Under the pieces are notes generated by a model. That model saw nothing but the letters and a program-made list of their open reading frames with translations, was not told the DNA's origin and made no database searches. A program made the position numbers and the translations under genes. Positions 45,497 through 55,430 of a stretch of DNA of 64,000 nucleotides are shown piece by piece. Position 1 is the first letter of the stretch; the number at the start of each line of letters is the position of its first letter. The DNA is from Magnolia sinica (Eukaryota; Streptophyta; Magnoliopsida; Magnoliales; Magnoliaceae), in assembly GCF_029962835.1 (NCBI RefSeq), contig NC_080575.1, forward strand, positions 59,512,493-59,576,492. The letters are read 5' to 3'.

Positions 45497-46920
45497 TGTA
45501 AGTGCTATGATTTCCTGCTCCTTTGGTTGTCAAATTTTGTAGTGTTAAAACCTTAATCTATGTCTTGTGTAGCTCATAGGTATATATGTTTAAGACATTA
45601 CATCACCTCTCTAAACACTTTGCTTCAAGTCAAGAACAAAGAACTACTTCAAACCATTTCAAGAAATGCAAGTACAAGATACAACGAAAGAAGTGATCTT
45701 GTTCAAAGACTGAAGTTAGTGTACAATGCAAGATGAAGTGTAATTCAAGCTCTAAAAGATCTCAAGCTCAAGGTTACATCAAGTAGAAAGATCTCAAGCT
45801 TCACAATCTTCAAAAGTCAACTATCATCTGAAGAAATGAAGTCTCAATGTTCATACCTCACTTTCAAGGTATGATTGACCTTAGATTAACCTTAGGGTAG
45901 GTCATTTTGTATACATAATTCAAATTGAATCATTTTATAGATGTTTGGTCTATTCTAAGACTAGTCCTGAACTCTATTCGACTAGTCCTAGCTTTGGCTT
46001 GACCAGTCCAAGAAATTCCTAGACCGGTCCTAAGTTGTTGCAATTTTTTAGAATTTTTTGGTTAAGCTATGACCAGTCCTAGAGACTGCTCGACCGGTCG
46101 TAGGAACAATGTCGACTCGTTCTAGGACCAGTCGTGCACCTTCGACACAAACTACAACGATCAAATCAGGTGCCTCACAACCAGTCGTAGGATGCTCACA
46201 ACTAGTTGTGGAGGGCTCACGACCAGTCGTGGACACCCTACGACCAGTCGTGAAATAGTTTTATTCGATCACGCTTAAAATTTCAAAAATTTGTTTGGTC
46301 TACGACCAGTCGTAGTGTCCTCAAGACCAGTCGTAGATGCGATTTCTGCAATTATAAATAGAACACGAATTTTAGAGTTTTATAACTCAATTCAAGTAAA
46401 ATCAAGGCATCACTCTAAGATAAGTCTGTGTTCATTCTTAAGCTAATTGTGCATATTTAATATTCTCTTTTATTAGCTTTTTCTTATTTGATTTTGTTTC
46501 TACATTCCAATCTAATTTGAAAGAGGAATTGGGATATTCCACTTCTTGGAATCAAAATCAAATAGAGCTAGCTCTAATTGGATTTAATTTAAAATTAATT
46601 AGAACTTAGAACCATTTTAAAGTGGTATTGGACGTTGAACTTTCGCATTCAAACTTCTACTCCGATTGGTTCTACCAGGCTGCTATAAAAGGAGAAATCC
46701 AAGTATTTTACATTTGTGTAAATCTTTTATTGTATTGGTTTCTTTTGAGATTGAGCCAGAAAAATCTCATTGTATTGGTTATCTGAGGAATGCCAGAAAA
46801 CTCAGAAGTGAGGTTTTTTGAATTGTGTAAGCCCATTTGAAAGACACAATTGTGAAGGTTTTAGGTGAACCTGAGAAACTATTTTCATAGTGAACGTTGA
46901 TATCCCCTGTGTGAGGATAT
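45497..46920 (+). repeat. Z2 5' LTR, 3'-truncated
   Basis: It starts TGTAAGTGCTATGATTTCC and follows the 3' LTR (50,460 on) to GTGTGAGGATATTA, then breaks into integrase. About 480 bp of LTR are missing compared with the 3' copy. The palindrome array is 45,958-46,341 and the TATA box TTATAAATA is at 46,352-46,360. Confidence 0.9.
45958..46341 (+). promoter_or_regulatory. Palindrome array upstream of the TATA box, Z2 5' LTR
   Basis: Here the motif is mainly ACGACCAGTCGTGG/CTACGACCAGTCGTAG, so the arms extend to CACGAC...GTCGTG rather than CTCGAC...GTCGAG. It ends about 11 bp before TTATAAATA. Confidence 0.55.
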
Positions 46921-47690
46921 TAGTAATCGTGGATGATTTTACCAGATTCACTTGGGTAGCCTTCCTAAGTGATAAATCAGAAACCCTTGATGAAGTAAAA
47001 AGGATTATCAAACAGATCCAAAATGAAAAAGGTTCTCAAGTCAGTAAAATCCGTAGTGATCATGGATCTGAGTTTGAGAATAGCAGTTTTGAGAAATTCT
47101 GTAGCGATCAGGGGATATTACATGAATTCTTTGCACCTAAAACTCCATAACAAAATGGAATTATTGAAAGAAAAAATAGAGTGCTTCAAGAAATGACTAA
47201 TGTAATGTTAAATAATATGAAGCTCCCTAAATCTTTGGGCTGAAGCCGTAAATACTGCATGATATACTATCAACCGAGTTTATATAAGTCAAATAATAAA
47301 TCTGCTTATGAACTGTGGTTTGATAAGAAGCCTACTATCAAATACTTTTGAGTTTTTGGCAGTAAGTGCTATATTTTACGTGATCGTGAAAATCTGGGAA
47401 AGTTTGACACTAAAAGTGATGAAGGGATCTTTTTAGGATATTCTTTAAACAGTTGTGCATATCGTGTACTAAACAAAAGGACCAGTGTTATTCAAGAATC
47501 TATTAATGTGGTCATAAACGATCACTTGAATACACCTGCCCCAAGTTCAGATAATGATGAAGTTCTTTTAATTGACAAACCAGATACTTCATCAAATCAA
47601 ACTAACTCTGAACTGAGGACTGTTAAAGATCATCCAACCACTCAGATTCTTAGAAACCCTCTCACTGGTGTACACACTCATAGATGACTA
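46921..47690 (+). pseudogene. Z2 integrase core remnant
   Basis: The reading enters at VIVDDFTRFTWVAFLSDKSETLDEVK, then IRSDHGSEFEN with the catalytic Asp present (unlike Z1), and APKTP followed by TAA for Gln. After VMLNNMKLP a one-base loss shifts the frame near 47,228. The C-terminal GIFLGYSLNSCAYRVLNKRT follows. The zinc domain is deleted. Confidence 0.85.
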
Positions 47691-48210
47691 GAAGACATGT
47701 AATTACGTATGTTTTACATCCTAGATTGAACTAGCAAATGTAAAAGAAGCTCTTACTGATGAAACCTAGATTGTTGCGATGTAAGAAGAGCTTAACCAAT
47801 TTGTGAGAAATGATGTTTGGTATCTTGTTCCTAGACCTAAAGATAAACATATTATAGGAACTAAGTGGATTTTCAAAAATAAGTCTGACAAACTTGGTAA
47901 TATAATTCGAAACAAGGCTAGACTGGTTATTCAAGGTTACACTTAAATTGAGGGTATTGATTATAATGAAACCTTTGCCCCAGTAGCTCTTCTTGAGTCA
48001 ATCAGACTATTCATATCCATTGTTTGCTTTAGAAAATTCAAAATTTATCAAATGGATGTAAAGAGTGCCTTCTTAAATGGTGATCTACATGAAGAAGTAT
48101 ATGTTAAACAACCAATGGGTTTTGAAGACCCTAAGAATACTAATCATGTTTATCGCCTTAAAAAGGCTCTCTAAGGTTTAAAACAAGCTCCCACGGCATG
48201 GTATGAGAAA
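47691..48210 (+). pseudogene. Z2 reverse transcriptase, N-terminal half
   Basis: Readable blocks are [58 protein letters not shown] and [20 protein letters not shown]. Stops occur at the W of TWI (47,768), after GYT (47,943) and at the Y of LYGLKQAP (about 48,170). These are single substitutions in the same frame as the following open run. Confidence 0.85.
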
Positions 48211-49275
48211 TTGACCAAGTTTTTACTAAGTCATGATTTTCAAATGGGAAGTGTAGATAAGACTCTCTTTGTTAAGAAACTTAATGATCACATCTTAATA
48301 GTGCAGATCTATGTTGATGATATTATTTATGGATCTACCTGTTCTAACATGACTGTTGAGTTTGCAGATTTAATGGCATCTAATTTTGAAATGAGCATGG
48401 TTGGAGAATTGAATTATTTCCTAGGATTGCAAGTGAAACAACAATCTGATGGTATTTTTATTTCTCAAACCAAATCTGCTCTGAACTTAATCAAAAAGTT
48501 CAGATTTAAGAACGGTAATAATTTTGATACTCCTATGAGTACAACTTTTAGACTCTCAAAGGACTCTACAGGTAAAAATGTGGATCCTAAATTATTCCGT
48601 AGTATGATTGGCAGTTTACTTTATTTAACTGCTAGTAGACCTGATATTACTTTAGGTGTTGGTATTTGCGCTAGATATCAGTCTGATCCTAAAGAGTCAC
48701 ATTTAACAATTGTTAAGAGGATTATGCGATATGTCGCAAGTACTGCTAAATTGGGTCTCTACTATCCATATGATACTAGTGTTCAACTGGCTGGGTACTC
48801 AGATGCTGATTGGGCTGGTAATATTGATGACAAGAAATCAACTAGTGGTGGTTGTTTCTGTATTGGAAATTGTTTGGTTTCTTGGTTTAGCAAGAAGCAA
48901 AGTTCTATATCACTCACTACTGCTAAGGTTGAATACATCACAGCTGGAAATGCATGTACTCAGCTTGTTTGGATGAAACGTATGTTAAGCGATTATGGAA
49001 TTGCATGGGAATCAATGATATTATATTGTAATAATTCTAATGCTATAAACATTTCAAAAAATCCAATTCAGCATTCATGTAGAAAGCACATTGACATTAG
49101 GTATCATTACATTGACATTAGGTATCATTACATTCGTGAATTAGTGGAAGCAAAGCTGATATCTTTGGAGTACATTACTATCGAGACTCAACTTGCTGAC
49201 ATTTTTACTAAACCGTTTGATAAAAACAGATTTAATAAATTGAAATTTGATCTTGGTATGTGCATTTTAAATTGA
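48211..49275 (+). CDS. Open 354-aa frame: Z2 RT C-terminus plus RNase H (fragment)
   Basis: This is the longest undamaged retroelement frame in the window. It starts in RT (ATG is an internal Met of the polyprotein; a TAA lies upstream at about 48,170). It includes the catalytic YVDD (48,310-48,321) and [11 protein letters not shown]. RNase H follows with YLTASRPDI, YSDADWAGNIDDKKSTSGGCF, SWFSKKQSSISLTTAKVEY, and YCNNSNAI, where family members have CDN, so one catalytic Asp is Asn. A 7-residue duplication (IDIRYHY twice) lies near residues 294-307. It ends ADIFTKPFDKNRFNKLKFDLGMCILN. It is a fragment of pol, not a complete gene. Confidence 0.85.
   Translation: MTKFLLSHDFQMGSVDKTLFVKKLNDHILIVQIYVDDIIYGSTCSNMTVEFADLMASNFEMSMVGELNYFLGLQVKQQSDGIFISQTKSALNLIKKFRFKNGNNFDTPMSTTFRLSKDSTGKNVDPKLFRSMIGSLLYLTASRPDITLGVGICARYQSDPKESHLTIVKRIMRYVASTAKLGLYYPYDTSVQLAGYSDADWAGNIDDKKSTSGGCFCIGNCLVSWFSKKQSSISLTTAKVEYITAGNACTQLVWMKRMLSDYGIAWESMILYCNNSNAINISKNPIQHSCRKHIDIRYHYIDIRYHYIRELVEAKLISLEYITIETQLADIFTKPFDKNRFNKLKFDLGMCILN
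49090..49131 (+). repeat. 21-bp exact tandem duplication inside Z2 RNase H
   Basis: The 21-bp unit at 49,090-49,110 is repeated exactly at 49,111-49,131 and keeps the frame, adding IDIRYHY. Z1 at the homologous place (52,413-52,440) has a single copy. Confidence 0.9.
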
Positions 49276-49372
49276 TTATTCATACATATTTGTATCATAG
49301 TATATATATATTTGATAATTTATTTATTTAAATTTTAAATTTTTATGAAAAATGCATGTTTTTTTATGGTAC

Positions 49373-49952
49373 ACAACTAGTCATGGACGTGCTCGACCAG
49401 TCGTGGCACGACTGGTCGAGGACGACCCATAACCAGTCGTGTAGCGCGCTGACCCTTTTAAAATTTGGGAAAAACTTCATCTTCCTCATTTCCTATTTCC
49501 TCTCCAACGAGCAGATGCCCGACCGATCGTACCTTATGACTGTGTTAGCTAATCACATGTTAGTTGCTATGCTGGTTGGAGAGGCTCCTATTCATCATCT
49601 TATTTTTACCAATTCAAATATTAACAAGATGAAGTTGGAATTGGCTCCTGGCCAAGTGGATGTTGATGTTGGAGGAGCTGAAGCAGGGAATGAAGATGAA
49701 GCTGGCGATCTTCCTAATGATATTAATATGGATGATATTTTTGATGAAATTGAATCTGATTTTGCTAATGATCCTGACTATGAGCCATTTGATTTTGATG
49801 CTCGTCTTCGTGCTCTAGAGGAGAAGGTAGAGAATACGAATGTGGCCCATGATTTACGATTTAAATATATGCGCAAGTATCTTAGGTGCTTAAACAAGGA
49901 CCTTCATCAACTTGATCCTACCATACCTGCTCCTTCATCTGGATCTGATTAA
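49373..49952 (+). pseudogene. Z2 post-pol frame (ORF3), N-terminally deleted
   Basis: Open reading reaches 49,952 and could start at 49,356, but its first 50 or so residues are translated palindrome array and leader, so that start is not believed. The conserved part begins YLMTVLANHMLVAMLVGEAPI (about 49,531) and matches Z1 at 53,784. An acidic stretch follows (DINMDDIFDEIESD), then a helical likely coiled-coil segment (RLRALEEKVENTNVAHDLRFKYMRKYL), ending in Pro/Ser-rich PTIPAPSSGSD. The N-terminal two thirds seen in Z1 are missing. No signal peptide or transmembrane segment is visible in the conserved part. Confidence 0.65.
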
Positions 49953-50459
49953 GAGTTTTTTCCTTTAGTCTGTATTAACTCTAATATTATTTTACCTTTG
50001 TTGGTGTGTGAACTTTGTTTTTACTTCAGTTTGGTTGACTGACCTATGTTTGTGGAATTTGAACTGGTTATTGATATGTGCACTTTTAAATTGCTTTCTT
50101 ATCTTGCCTAGTTATTTCCTTTATTACTCTCTTGGCAATCCTTCTTTTCCAATATTTTTTCCTTCCTTTGTCATATTGTGATAAAAAGGGGGAGAAGATT
50201 TCAGGAAGTTTGGATTGATTGGAATGGATATGTGGATTGTGATGTTGGGGAAGTAGCATTAATTTTTACGATATATATCTGTGTGCTACTCAAGGGGAGT
50301 AAATCAGTAAGGAAGAATTTGTGCTAGTTAATGACAACTGGTGCATGATTCTTTAACCAGGCTATAACTAGTTCTCTTATATATGACTGGTGCATGATTC
50401 ATACTTCTCTTATTTTCTATTAGAGTGTGTTTTGTCACAAATTTGACAAAGGGGGAGAT
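49953..50459 (+). other. Z2 3' non-coding region with polypurine tract
   Basis: It is pyrimidine- and T-rich and contains ACTGGTGCATGATTC repeated (about 50,338 and 50,385), also present in Z1 before its 3' LTR. The plus-strand primer AAAGGGGGAGA is at 50,448-50,458, directly before the TG of the LTR. Confidence 0.85.
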
Positions 50460-52372
50460 TGTATGTGTTATGGTTTCCTGCTCCTTTAGTTGTCAAATTT
50501 TGTGGTGCCAAACCTCAATCTGTCTTATGTAGCTCATAGGTATATATGTTTAAGACATTACATCACCTCTCTAAACACTTTGCTTCAAGTCAAGAACAAA
50601 GAACTACTTCAAACCATTTCAAGAAATGCAAGTACAAGATACAACGAAAGAAGTGATCTTGTTCAAAGACTCAAGTTAGTGTACAACGCAAGATGAAGTG
50701 TAATTCAAGCTCTAGAAGATCTCAAGCTCAAGGTTACATCAAGTAGAAAGATCTCAAGCTTCACAATCTTCAAAGGTTAACTATCATCAGAAGAAATGAA
50801 GTCTCAATGTTCATACCTCACTTTCAAGGTATGATTGACCTTAGATTGACCTTAGGGTTGGTCATTTTGTATACATAATTCAAATTGAATAATTTTATAG
50901 ATGTTTGGTCTATTCTAAGACTAGTCCTAAACTCTGTTCGACTAGTCTTAGCTCTGGCTCAACCAGTCCAAGAAATTCCTAGACCAGTCCTAAGTTGTTG
51001 CAATTTTTTGGAATTTTTTGGTTGAGCTACAACCAGTCCTGGAGACTGCTCGACCGGTCATAGGAACAATGTCGACTTGTTCTAGGACCAGTCGTGCACC
51101 TTCGACTCAAACTACAATGATCAAATCAGGTGCCTAATGACCAGTCGTAAGATGCTCACGACCAGTCATGGAGGGCTCACGACCGGTCGTGGACACCCTA
51201 TGGCCAGTCGTGAAATGGTTTTATCCGATCACGCTTAAAATTTTTAAAATTTGTTCGGTCTACGACTAGTCGTAGTGTCCTCAAGACCAGTCGTAGGTGC
51301 GATTTCTGCAACTATAAATATAACACAAATTTCAAAGTTTTATAACTCAATTCAAGTAAAATCAAGGCATCACTCTGAGATAAGTCTATGTTCATTCTTA
51401 AGATAATTGTGCATATTTAATATTCTCTCTTGTTAGCATTTTCTTATTTGATTTTGTTTCTGCATTCCAATCTACTTTGAAAGAGGAATTGGGATATTCC
51501 ACTTCTTGGAATCAAAATCAAATAGAGCTAGCCCTATCTGGATTTAATTTAAAATTAATTAGAACTTAGAACCATTTTAAAGTGAGTATTGGATATTGAA
51601 CTTTCACATTCGAACTTCTACTCCGATTGGTTCTACCGGGCTACTACAAAAGGAGAAATCCAGGTATTTTACATTTGTGTAAATATTTTATTGTATTGGT
51701 TTCTTTTGAGATTGAGCCAGAAAAATCTCATTGTGTTGGTAATCTGAGGAGAGCCAGAAAACTCAGAAGTGGGGTTTTTTGAATTGTGTAAGCCCATTTG
51801 AAAGACACAATTATGAAGGTTTTAGGTGAACCTGAGAAACCTATTTTCATAGTGAACGCTGATATCCCCTGTGTGAGGATATTAGGTGTGGAGTAGCTAG
51901 CTATGTGGGTGTTGTTTAACAATTGGTGAACACACAGGCAAACCACTATAACTCTTTGTGTTTTGTGGATGTGTGATTTATTTTTCCTATCTTTTATCAT
52001 TCAAGTTTGTGGAATGTATGTGTGGATGTGAATGTTGTAATATGTACATTTCAAGCATTGTGGGGAATGTCGTAATAGTTTAGAATTTCATTTCTTGCTA
52101 TTTCCTTTATTTCCTTTCAGTTTGAGTTTTTAATATTCAAATTGTTCTAGTAAGGTTGTCCTACCATAAATCCTTGGTTTTTATGGTGCAAGGTTGTCCT
52201 TAGAACAACATTGGTATCAACCTCTTTGTTCTAAAATTTGAAGTTTGCTTTACATTTCCATATTATGATTAGTTTAAAGTGTTATCTTTACTTTATTTAT
52301 TTTAATTCCACTGTTAAAGTTTTAATTTGGCACCCCCCCCCCCCTTCTAGGACATATAGCTAGGCCTTTTCA
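50460..52372 (+). repeat. Z2 3' LTR
   Basis: It runs TGTATGTGTTATGG...GGCCTTTTCA, 1913 bp. The palindrome array is 50,918-51,300, TATA box CTATAAATA 51,312-51,320, and a 12-base C run is at 52,333-52,344. It is very similar to the 5' LTR over the shared part. Confidence 0.92.
50918..51300 (+). promoter_or_regulatory. Palindrome array upstream of the TATA box, Z2 3' LTR
   Basis: Copies include CTCGACCGGTCATAG, CACGACCGGTCGTGG, CTACGACTAGTCGTAG. The last (AGACCAGTCGTAGG) ends about 14 bp before the TATA box. Confidence 0.55.
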
Positions 52373-52582
52373 ATTAACATTTCTAAAAATCCAATTCAGC
52401 ATTCACGAACTAAGCATATTGATATTAGGTATCATTATATTCATGAATTGGTAGAAGATAAAATTATTTATGTGGTTTATATTCAGACTGAAAATCAATT
52501 TAAAGACATATTTACAAAACCACTTGACAGAAACAAGTTTGCTAAGTTGAAATTGGATATGGGTATATGTAATATGAACTGA
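52373..52582 (+). pseudogene. Z1 RNase H, C-terminal part
   Basis: After Z2 the Z1 reading resumes: INISKNPIQHSRTKHIDIRYHYIHELVEDK, then QFKDIFTKPLDRNKFAKLKLDMGICNMN and TGA at 52,580-52,582. This segment is free of stops. It pairs with 44,911-45,496. Confidence 0.9.
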
Positions 52583-53044
52583 ATTGCATGCGTTTATTTA
52601 TAATATATTGCATGTTTTTATTTTATTTATTTTTATAAATTTTAAAATTTTAAAATATGAAAATATGTTGAATTTTTAAAGTGCACGACCAGTCGAGTAC
52701 ACACTCGACCAGTCGTGGCACGACCGGTTGAGTATCTACTCAACCAGTCGACCCGCTCGGGTTTGAGGATTTTTATTGCCTAAAAAGCACTTTTTTTTCA
52801 TTTACTTCATCTTCCCCAACCAGCCCTACCACGACCAGTCGAACCCACCTTTGATTCCTCCATGGTTAGTGCATCTTTTTCAATTTCCTTGAAGATTTGA
52901 GTTCTTTGCTCTTCCATTTCCATGTTTTTCTTGTTTATTTCAGGATTTATGGTGGTTTGTTGGGTTTTCTAGCTAAAAATCTGATTTCTTTGAAACCCAT
53001 CTTTTGTTTCTTGCATTTCTTGTATTCCTTGTCTTTCTTGTGCA
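52583..53044 (+). other. Z1 pol-to-ORF3 spacer with palindromes and a candidate splice acceptor
   Basis: An AT-rich part (52,590-52,680) is followed by palindrome copies at 52,683-52,760 (CACGACCAGTCGAGT, CACGACCGGTTGAG, CTCAACCAGTCGA) and one near 52,831. A pyrimidine-rich run ending TTTATTTCAG (about 52,905-52,943) resembles a 3' splice site, and a second pyrimidine run leads to the ORF3 ATG at 53,045. ORF3 might thus be expressed from a spliced RNA; this is inference. Confidence 0.4.
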
Positions 53045-54230
53045 ATGGATAGTAGAAATAAGAAGAGAGCCTCTCATGGTCCCTCTTCTTCTCGTTCCTC
53101 TCCTATCACGGTGTGCCATCTTCGGTCACCTGAAGAAGATCCCGAGTATGTACGGGATATTCGATTATGCAACATGATTGTTGAACGGCCGGTCAACTCT
53201 GATCATTTGGCACCTTTCAGTATTATTCCACTCCTTCAATCTGTAGGATGGGATAACATTTTAAATTGGGGTGGTCCAGCATACTGTTCCATTGCGCAAT
53301 CCATATTTGCTTGCATTAGTGACTCTTGTAGTTAATGGTGACGGTATTCCTATTTCTACTGAGAATCTGACGTTTACTATTACAACAAGAGAAGGTCCAA
53401 TTGATGTGGACCATCACTTAATATCAGGATTGATGGATCTCTAGTTAATGGTGACGGTATTCCTATTTCTACTCTTGTAGCAAAACCTTCTGAGTCTGAG
53501 AAAAGAATGCTCACTAGAGTATTATGCAACATAAATGTGGAATAGAGTTCCGAGAATGCGCTCAATTCTAAATTTATGTTACCCAGATACAGGATTCTCC
53601 ATCAGATATTCATTTATAATGTCTATCCTAGGTCTAGTAATAAGACTGAGCTCACTACTTTCATGGCTCGCATCCTTCACTCTATTGTTATTGGTGTCTC
53701 TGTATGTCTTTCATCTCTTATTTGTTACATCATTATTCAGTTTCGTCTCCATCCGGATCATAGTGATATTCCCTTTGCCTATCTTATGACTACACTAGCC
53801 ACCCATAGTCTAGTGGCTATGCTTGTTAGAGAAGCTCCCATTAACCATCTTCCCTTCAACAACTCGAACATAAATAAGATGAATTGTAGTTTTCTCCTGG
53901 CCAAGTTGATGTGGGTGCTGGAGGAGCTGCTGAAGCAACTGAAGAGGAGGATGCTTTGCCTCCAGATGATATTAACATGATGACTTATTTGATGAGATTG
54001 ATGAGTCAGACTCTATGGCTGATCCTACCTTTCAGCCTTCTGATTTTGATGAGCGTTTACGATCTCTTGAGGAAAAGGTAGAGGGTTTGCATGTGTCCCA
54101 AGAAAATCAATTTAAATACATACGCAAGTATCTTAGGCGCATTAACAAGGGACTTCATCAGATAGATCCTTCTATTCCTATTCCTTCATCTAAATCTAAT
54201 TATTTATTATTTATTATTTTGGATATGTAG
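53045..54230 (+). pseudogene. Z1 post-pol frame (ORF3), decayed
   Basis: The ATG at 53,045 opens a basic/Ser-rich N-terminus (DSRNKKRASHGPSSSRSS) followed by IRLCNMIVERPVN and LQSVGWDNILNWGG. Stops fall between 53,335 and 53,575, where a 31-bp direct repeat also occurs (53,330-53,360 and 53,443-53,473). In the same frame 53,576-53,980 gives NKTELTTFMARILHSIVIGVSV, RLHPDHSDIPFAYLMTTLA. A shift then leads to the acidic and coiled-coil tail (ALEEKV-like RLRSLEEKVEG; RKYLRRINKGLHQIDP) ending at 54,230. The middle resembles the 'putative plant transposon protein' domain (Pfam PF20167) as I recall it, rather than an envelope protein. A hydrophobic run (IVIGVSVCLSSLICYIIIQF) is present but sits inside that domain. 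Confidence 0.6.
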
Positions 54231-54492
54231 TAATACTTTCTACTCTTGGATTTGTGTTGGAATCATGTTTGTTGGGATATTGCTTGGACACACTATTACT
54301 TTTTAGTATGTGGACATGCTATTGTGCTTTTTGTTGATATTTTGATTGTCATGGTATTGTTATTCCCTATCTTATCTTACTTCTTCTCTTCTCTTTATAT
54401 CTTTATATTTCTTTCCTTTGTCTTATTGTGATATGGGGGGGGGGGGGTGGATTTGTAGAGATGTGTGATGATTGTGGAATATGGTGTGGAGA

Positions 54493-54526
<34 letters not shown>

Positions 54527-54737
54527 CTGGTTCTACAAATCACCTCTCCTGGATTGAGGGGGAGTAATGGAATGAGAGGGAGATGTGAGGAGATGTGTCC
54601 ATTGATCACTAGTGCATGATTCTTTATTATGCATGTATGGTGCATGATTCTTTATTGTGCGTATAACTGTGCATGATTCTTTATTATACATGATTCTCTT
54701 TATTTGGTTTTGTCACAAATTTGACAAAGGGGAATAT
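54231..54737 (+). other. Z1 3' non-coding region with polypurine tract
   Basis: It contains a G run (54,436-54,447), an (AT)n run (54,496-54,523), and repeated GTGCATGATTCTTTATT units (about 54,612-54,690). The plus-strand primer candidate AAAGGGGAATAT (54,726-54,737) directly precedes the LTR. The matching part of Z2 is 49,953-50,459. Confidence 0.8.
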
Positions 54738-55430
54738 TGTAAATGCTATTGTGTAAACCTAGCACCCGTTGTATTGTCAAATTTTGTTATACCAAACCAT
54801 TTAGTACTCGCACAATGCTTTGAGTTGAAGTGATCAGGTTCGTACATTTTAAAGTTCTGTGGATGTTCATCGAACTAGACTACATCTTCAAGTTGAAGTG
54901 AAGCATGTTGAAGTTCATGTTTTCAAGATCAAATTCAAGAACCCAAGTTCAAGTTTGAAGTTCAACAACTGTACGCTAAAGACTTAAGAACTCAAGCGTG
55001 ACTCAAGCTTCAAGTATCACAAGATATCAAGATTCGGAAGTGAATGATGTTTCATTTGTTCCTACTCACAAACAAGTTTGGATGGCCCTAAATTGGCCCT
55101 AGATAGTGTCATATTCATTGCATATTCTTTGTGGGTCATTTCATTTGTTTATAGGTTTTTTTTCGACTAGTCTTAGACCTTGTTCGACTAGTCTAAGTAC
55201 TGGCTCGACCAGTCAAAGAGTTTTCTCAACCAGTCCAAGGTTTGTTGCTATTTTTCAAAATCTTCTGTTGGGCTCTCGACCAGTTCTGGAGACTGCTCTA
55301 CCAGTTGAGTGAATAGTGCTCGACCGGTCGTGCAGGCTCGACTCAAAGTCCAGTAGCATTTCAGGGTCCCACTCGACCAATCAAGTGTAGTACTCGACCA
55401 GTTGAGCAGCCACTCGACCAGTCGAGTAAC
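54738..55430 (+). repeat. Z1 3' LTR, first part, cut by X2
   Basis: It starts TGTAAATGCTATTG like the 5' LTR and is collinear with 39,096-39,793. The palindrome array begins at about 55,164. X2 enters after CGAGTAAC; GTAAC at 55,426-55,430 is the left target duplication. The other half is at 59,930-61,057. Confidence 0.92.

Larger units (their letters stand above)
45497..52372 (+). mobile_element. Element Z2: SIRE-like copia, 5'-deleted, nested in Z1
   Basis: A perfect duplication ATTAA flanks it (45,492-45,496 and 52,373-52,377). The LTR family is related to but distinct from that of Z1. The internal part starts in mid-integrase: a deletion fused the 5' LTR (about 46,920) to the integrase core, removing the LTR end, primer site, gag, protease and zinc domain. 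Pol from there on, the post-pol frame, polypurine tract and 3' LTR are present. It could not have moved on its own proteins after this deletion. Confidence 0.92.

Noticed and set aside
49356-49372. ATG at 49,356 as start of a 198-aa gene
   Set aside because: The first part translates the palindrome array and leader; only the part from about 49,531 matches Z1 ORF3.
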